64,000 nucleotides of DNA. Origin: Kitasatospora albolonga (GTDB lineage Bacteria > Actinomycetota > Actinomycetes > Streptomycetales > Streptomycetaceae). The stretch covers positions 124,001-188,000 of the forward strand of contig CP020563.1 in the NCBI GenBank assembly GCA_002082585.1, given 5' to 3'. The stretch's first letter is position 1. Each line of letters starts with the position of its first letter. This document shows, piece by piece, positions 62,008-64,000 of this stretch. The position numbers and the translations under genes are program-made. Under the pieces are notes generated by a model, which was given only the letters and a program-made list of their open reading frames with translations, did no database searches and had not been told where the DNA came from.

Positions 62008-62799
62008 TCAGGCAGCGACGGGAGGCGCGCTCACGGTCGGTACGACGACGGGGGTGCCGTCGGAGGTGGCGGTGAGGATCTCCGCCTCGATGCCGTACAG
62101 CTCCCGTACGAGGTCGGCGTCGACGATCTCGCGGGGCGGGCCGGAGGCGACGATCCGCCCGGCGCGCATGGCGACCAGGGTGTCGGCGTACCGGGCGGCC
62201 CCGGCCAGGTCGTGGACGACCATGACGATGGTCCGGCCCTCGGCCGCGACCTCGCGCACCAGGTCCAGCACCTCGACGGCGTGGCCGATGTCCAGGGCGC
62301 TGGTCGGCTCGTCGAGCAGGACGATCGGGGTCTCCTGGGCGAGGGCCATGGCGAGCCAGCAGCGCTGGCGCTGGCCGCCGGAGAGCTGGTCGAGGCGGCG
62401 GTCGGCCAGACCGGTCGTGCCGGTCGCCTCCAGGGCCCGGGTCACCGCCTCCTCGTCCTCGTGCGACCACTGGCGGAACAGCCCCTGGTGCGGGTGGCGT
62501 CCGTACCGTACGAGCCCGGCGACGGTGACGGCCTCCGGGGCCTGCGGGGACTGGGGCAGCAGGGCGATGCGGTGGGCGGCGTCCCGCTGGCGCAGCTCCC
62601 AGATGTCGGCCCCGCCCGCGAACACCTTGCCCGAGCGCGGCTGGTGGAGGCGGGCCACGGAGCGCAGCAGGGTCGACTTGCCGCAGCCGTTGGGGCCGAC
62701 GATCGCCACCACCTGTCCGGACTCGACGGTCAGATCGACACGGTCCACGGCGGTATGACCGGCGTACCCAGCGGTGAGCTGTTCAACACGGATGTCCAC
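62008..62799 (-). CDS. iron-siderophore ABC transporter ATP-binding protein
   Basis: A 263-residue FecE/FepC-type ATPase. Walker A GPNGCGKSTLL (about 36-46), signature LSGGQRQRCW, Walker B IVLLDEPTSALD and switch VVHDLAGAARYAD are complete. GTG start at 62799 with AAAGG about 10 nt upstream. It is divergent from a siderophore-type binding protein across a shared spacer that holds an iron box, so both are probably induced by iron starvation. No FecCD permease is in the window; the permease genes could be beyond its right edge or elsewhere. Confidence 0.9.
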   Translation of the reverse strand: MDIRVEQLTAGYAGHTAVDRVDLTVESGQVVAIVGPNGCGKSTLLRSVARLHQPRSGKVFAGGADIWELRQRDAAHRIALLPQSPQAPEAVTVAGLVRYGRHPHQGLFRQWSHEDEEAVTRALEATGTTGLADRRLDQLSGGQRQRCWLAMALAQETPIVLLDEPTSALDIGHAVEVLDLVREVAAEGRTIVMVVHDLAGAARYADTLVAMRAGRIVASGPPREIVDADLVRELYGIEAEILTATSDGTPVVVPTVSAPPVAA

Positions 62800-62848
62800 G
62801 AGGACCGGCCTTTCCGAAGAAATGGGGCATCACCTTGCTTGATGCCGC

Positions 62849-62867
62849 TAAAGTAAGGCTAACCTTA
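62849..62867. promoter_or_regulatory. iron box (DmdR/IdeR-type)
   Basis: The 19-bp sequence is a close match to the consensus TTAGGTTAGGCTAACCTAA, with the core AAGGCTAACCTT intact and palindromic. It lies between the divergent ATPase and binding-protein genes, 50 nt from the ATPase start and 83 nt from the other. Confidence 0.85.
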
Positions 62868-62949
62868 GCCCGCCGAGTGGTCGTCGGTCGCCCCCGTGCT
62901 GCCGCGATGTCCTCGTCAGCTTCATGTCCCGTTGATTCCGGAGTCCTTG

Positions 62950-63960
62950 ATGAACCTGCACCGCCCTGTCCGCACCGCCTCCCGAAGAGCCGCTCAGGCC
63001 GTCGCCACGCTCGGGGCCGCCGCCCTCCTGCTCACCGGCTGCGGCGCGGACTCCGACTCCGGCAGCAGCAAGCCGTCCGGCGACAAGCCGGCCAAGGCGG
63101 ACTCCTCCGCGTCCAAGACCCGGACCGTCAAGGACGCCACGGGTGCGGCCGTGGAGATACCCGCGGAGCCGAAGCGCATCGTGACGCTCACCCAGGAGGA
63201 CCTGGACGCGGTGCTGGCGCTGGACATCAAGCCGGTCGGTATCACCAACGGGCAGGGCCTGGACAAGCCGCCGGCCTACCTGGCGGACAAGGTCGAGGGC
63301 ATCAACATCGTCGGCAACCTGCTCCAGCCGGTCATGGACAAGGTCGTGGCCGCCAAGCCCGACCTGATCCTCGCCGGTGACATGCAGGACGAGCAGGTGC
63401 TCAAGCAGCTCCGCGAGATCACCCCGGCCACGCTGGTGACGATGGCTCCGGCCGACGACTGGAAGCTGTTCTTCCGCGGGGTCGGCAACGCCGTGAACAA
63501 GCTGGACGCGGCCAACAAGTTCATCACCGACCACGAGGCCGCCGCCAAGGCCGCCGGTGAGAAGCTCGGCAAGAACAAGGGCGCCGAGGTCTCCATCGTC
63601 CGCTGGAACCCGGACGGGCCGAGCTGGATGGAGAACAAGCAGTTCGCCAGCGGTGTCGCGCTGGAGATGGGGCTGAAGCGGCCCGCGTCCCAGAACAAGG
63701 ACGGCAACGCGCACACGCCGTCGCTGAGCCTGGAGAAGATCAACGAGATCGACGGCGACTGGCTGTTCCTGTCGACGCTGACCTCGGACGGCGCCAAGGC
63801 GCTCAAGGACGTCCAGAACAAGCCGGCCTACAAGGAGCTCGGCGCCGTCAAGAACAAGCAGGTCGTGACGGTCGACGGCTCGGTCTGGTCCACCCGTGGC
63901 GGGCCGCTCGCGGCCGACGTGGTGATGGAGGACTACATCAAGGCGCTCTCCGCCAAGTAG
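62950..63960 (+). CDS. iron-siderophore ABC transporter substrate-binding lipoprotein
   Basis: A 336-residue class-III periplasmic-type binding protein. The signal peptide ends in the lipobox LLTGC (Cys31). The mature N-terminal lobe has TVKDATGAAVEIPAEPKRIVTLTQEDLDAVLALDIKPVGI, typical of FecB/FhuD families, joined by a long helix (about 185-205) to the C-terminal lobe. The ATG at 62950 is 6 nt from GGAG. Siderophore type (for example desferrioxamine) cannot be told from sequence. Probably iron-repressed through the adjacent box. Confidence 0.92.
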   Translation: MNLHRPVRTASRRAAQAVATLGAAALLLTGCGADSDSGSSKPSGDKPAKADSSASKTRTVKDATGAAVEIPAEPKRIVTLTQEDLDAVLALDIKPVGITNGQGLDKPPAYLADKVEGINIVGNLLQPVMDKVVAAKPDLILAGDMQDEQVLKQLREITPATLVTMAPADDWKLFFRGVGNAVNKLDAANKFITDHEAAAKAAGEKLGKNKGAEVSIVRWNPDGPSWMENKQFASGVALEMGLKRPASQNKDGNAHTPSLSLEKINEIDGDWLFLSTLTSDGAKALKDVQNKPAYKELGAVKNKQVVTVDGSVWSTRGGPLAADVVMEDYIKALSAK

Positions 63961-64000
63961 TCGCTCCGCGGCGACACTTGATGCCGAACGGCCCGGCGGC

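Noticed and set aside
58625..62470. A 1281-codon open frame on the minus strand opposite mutB-meaB.
   Set aside because: Mirror frame of genes with unmistakable MutB and MeaB motifs; no start signal or domain.

Overview
The window is 64 kb of high-GC (about 72 percent) actinobacterial chromosome. Codon use is strongly GC3-biased, GTG and TTG starts and 1-4 nt stop/start overlaps are common, and the families present (DUF574 methyltransferases, DUF6479, DUF6328, DUF6325, a 'conservon' with paired P450s, F420-dependent oxidoreductases, coenzyme-B12 methylmalonyl-CoA mutase) point to Streptomyces or a very close relative. I see no rRNA, tRNA, insertion sequence, integrase or CRISPR array. Most of the window reads as ordinary chromosome, with a high load of regulators and catabolic enzymes.

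Layout. 1-8 kb: tail of an MBL-fold hydrolase, a tandem double alpha/beta-hydrolase, phenylacetate-CoA ligase behind a TetR-type palindrome, a complete polar-amino-acid ABC importer, and a HelD/HelR-type RNA polymerase recycling ATPase. 8-13 kb: a secreted CBM2-FnIII-GH18 chitinase whose promoter carries the classical chitinase direct repeat, then a DUF574 methyltransferase and a PAS-GAF-SpoIIE phosphatase. 13-25 kb: acyl-CoA synthetase plus nitronate-monooxygenase-like pair, a secreted serine hydrolase, a GDSL esterase, a phytoene-dehydrogenase-like flavoenzyme, a 35-bp tandem repeat array, a Ser/Thr kinase with tetratricopeptide repeats, and an MpaB-type oxygenase. 25-33 kb: a UvrA paralogue and a full six-gene conservon (sensor-like CvnA, roadblock CvnB, DUF742 CvnC, GTPase CvnD, a CYP157-type P450 without ExxR, and a conventional P450).

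34-44 kb: acyl-CoA dehydrogenase behind a KstR-like box, an RlmG-type rRNA methyltransferase, a secreted endonuclease I, glutaminase fused to STAS, a lipoprotein, a baeRF family 3 protein, a 2-hydroxyacid dehydrogenase, succinate-semialdehyde dehydrogenase and an RsbW-like ATPase. 44-49 kb: a three-subunit molybdenum hydroxylase operon and an F420-dependent oxidoreductase. 49-56 kb: small membrane and stress-type proteins, a CDF metal exporter, a VOC protein, a GNAT acetyltransferase, a pair of genes sharing one helical domain, a tiny His-rich membrane protein under a CsoR-like operator, a tyrosine phosphatase and a DUF6325-SHOCT protein. 56-64 kb: mutA-mutB-meaB (methylmalonyl-CoA mutase and its GTPase chaperone), then a divergent iron-siderophore ABC pair around an iron box.

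Functionally the window joins carbon scavenging (chitin, phenylacetate, acyl-CoA, propionyl/methylmalonyl-CoA), metal homeostasis (iron, copper-like, CDF), and several layers of signalling (conservon, SpoIIE/RsbW-type partners, a Ser/Thr kinase). No single locus is demonstrably a new system. The strongest unexplained signals are the 35-bp tandem array at 21.0-21.3 kb, the 26-bp and 11-bp arrays near 40 kb, a 30-bp perfect palindrome at 36.4 kb, the kinase-TPR/MpaB pair, and the paralogous-domain gene pair at 53.6-54.8 kb.
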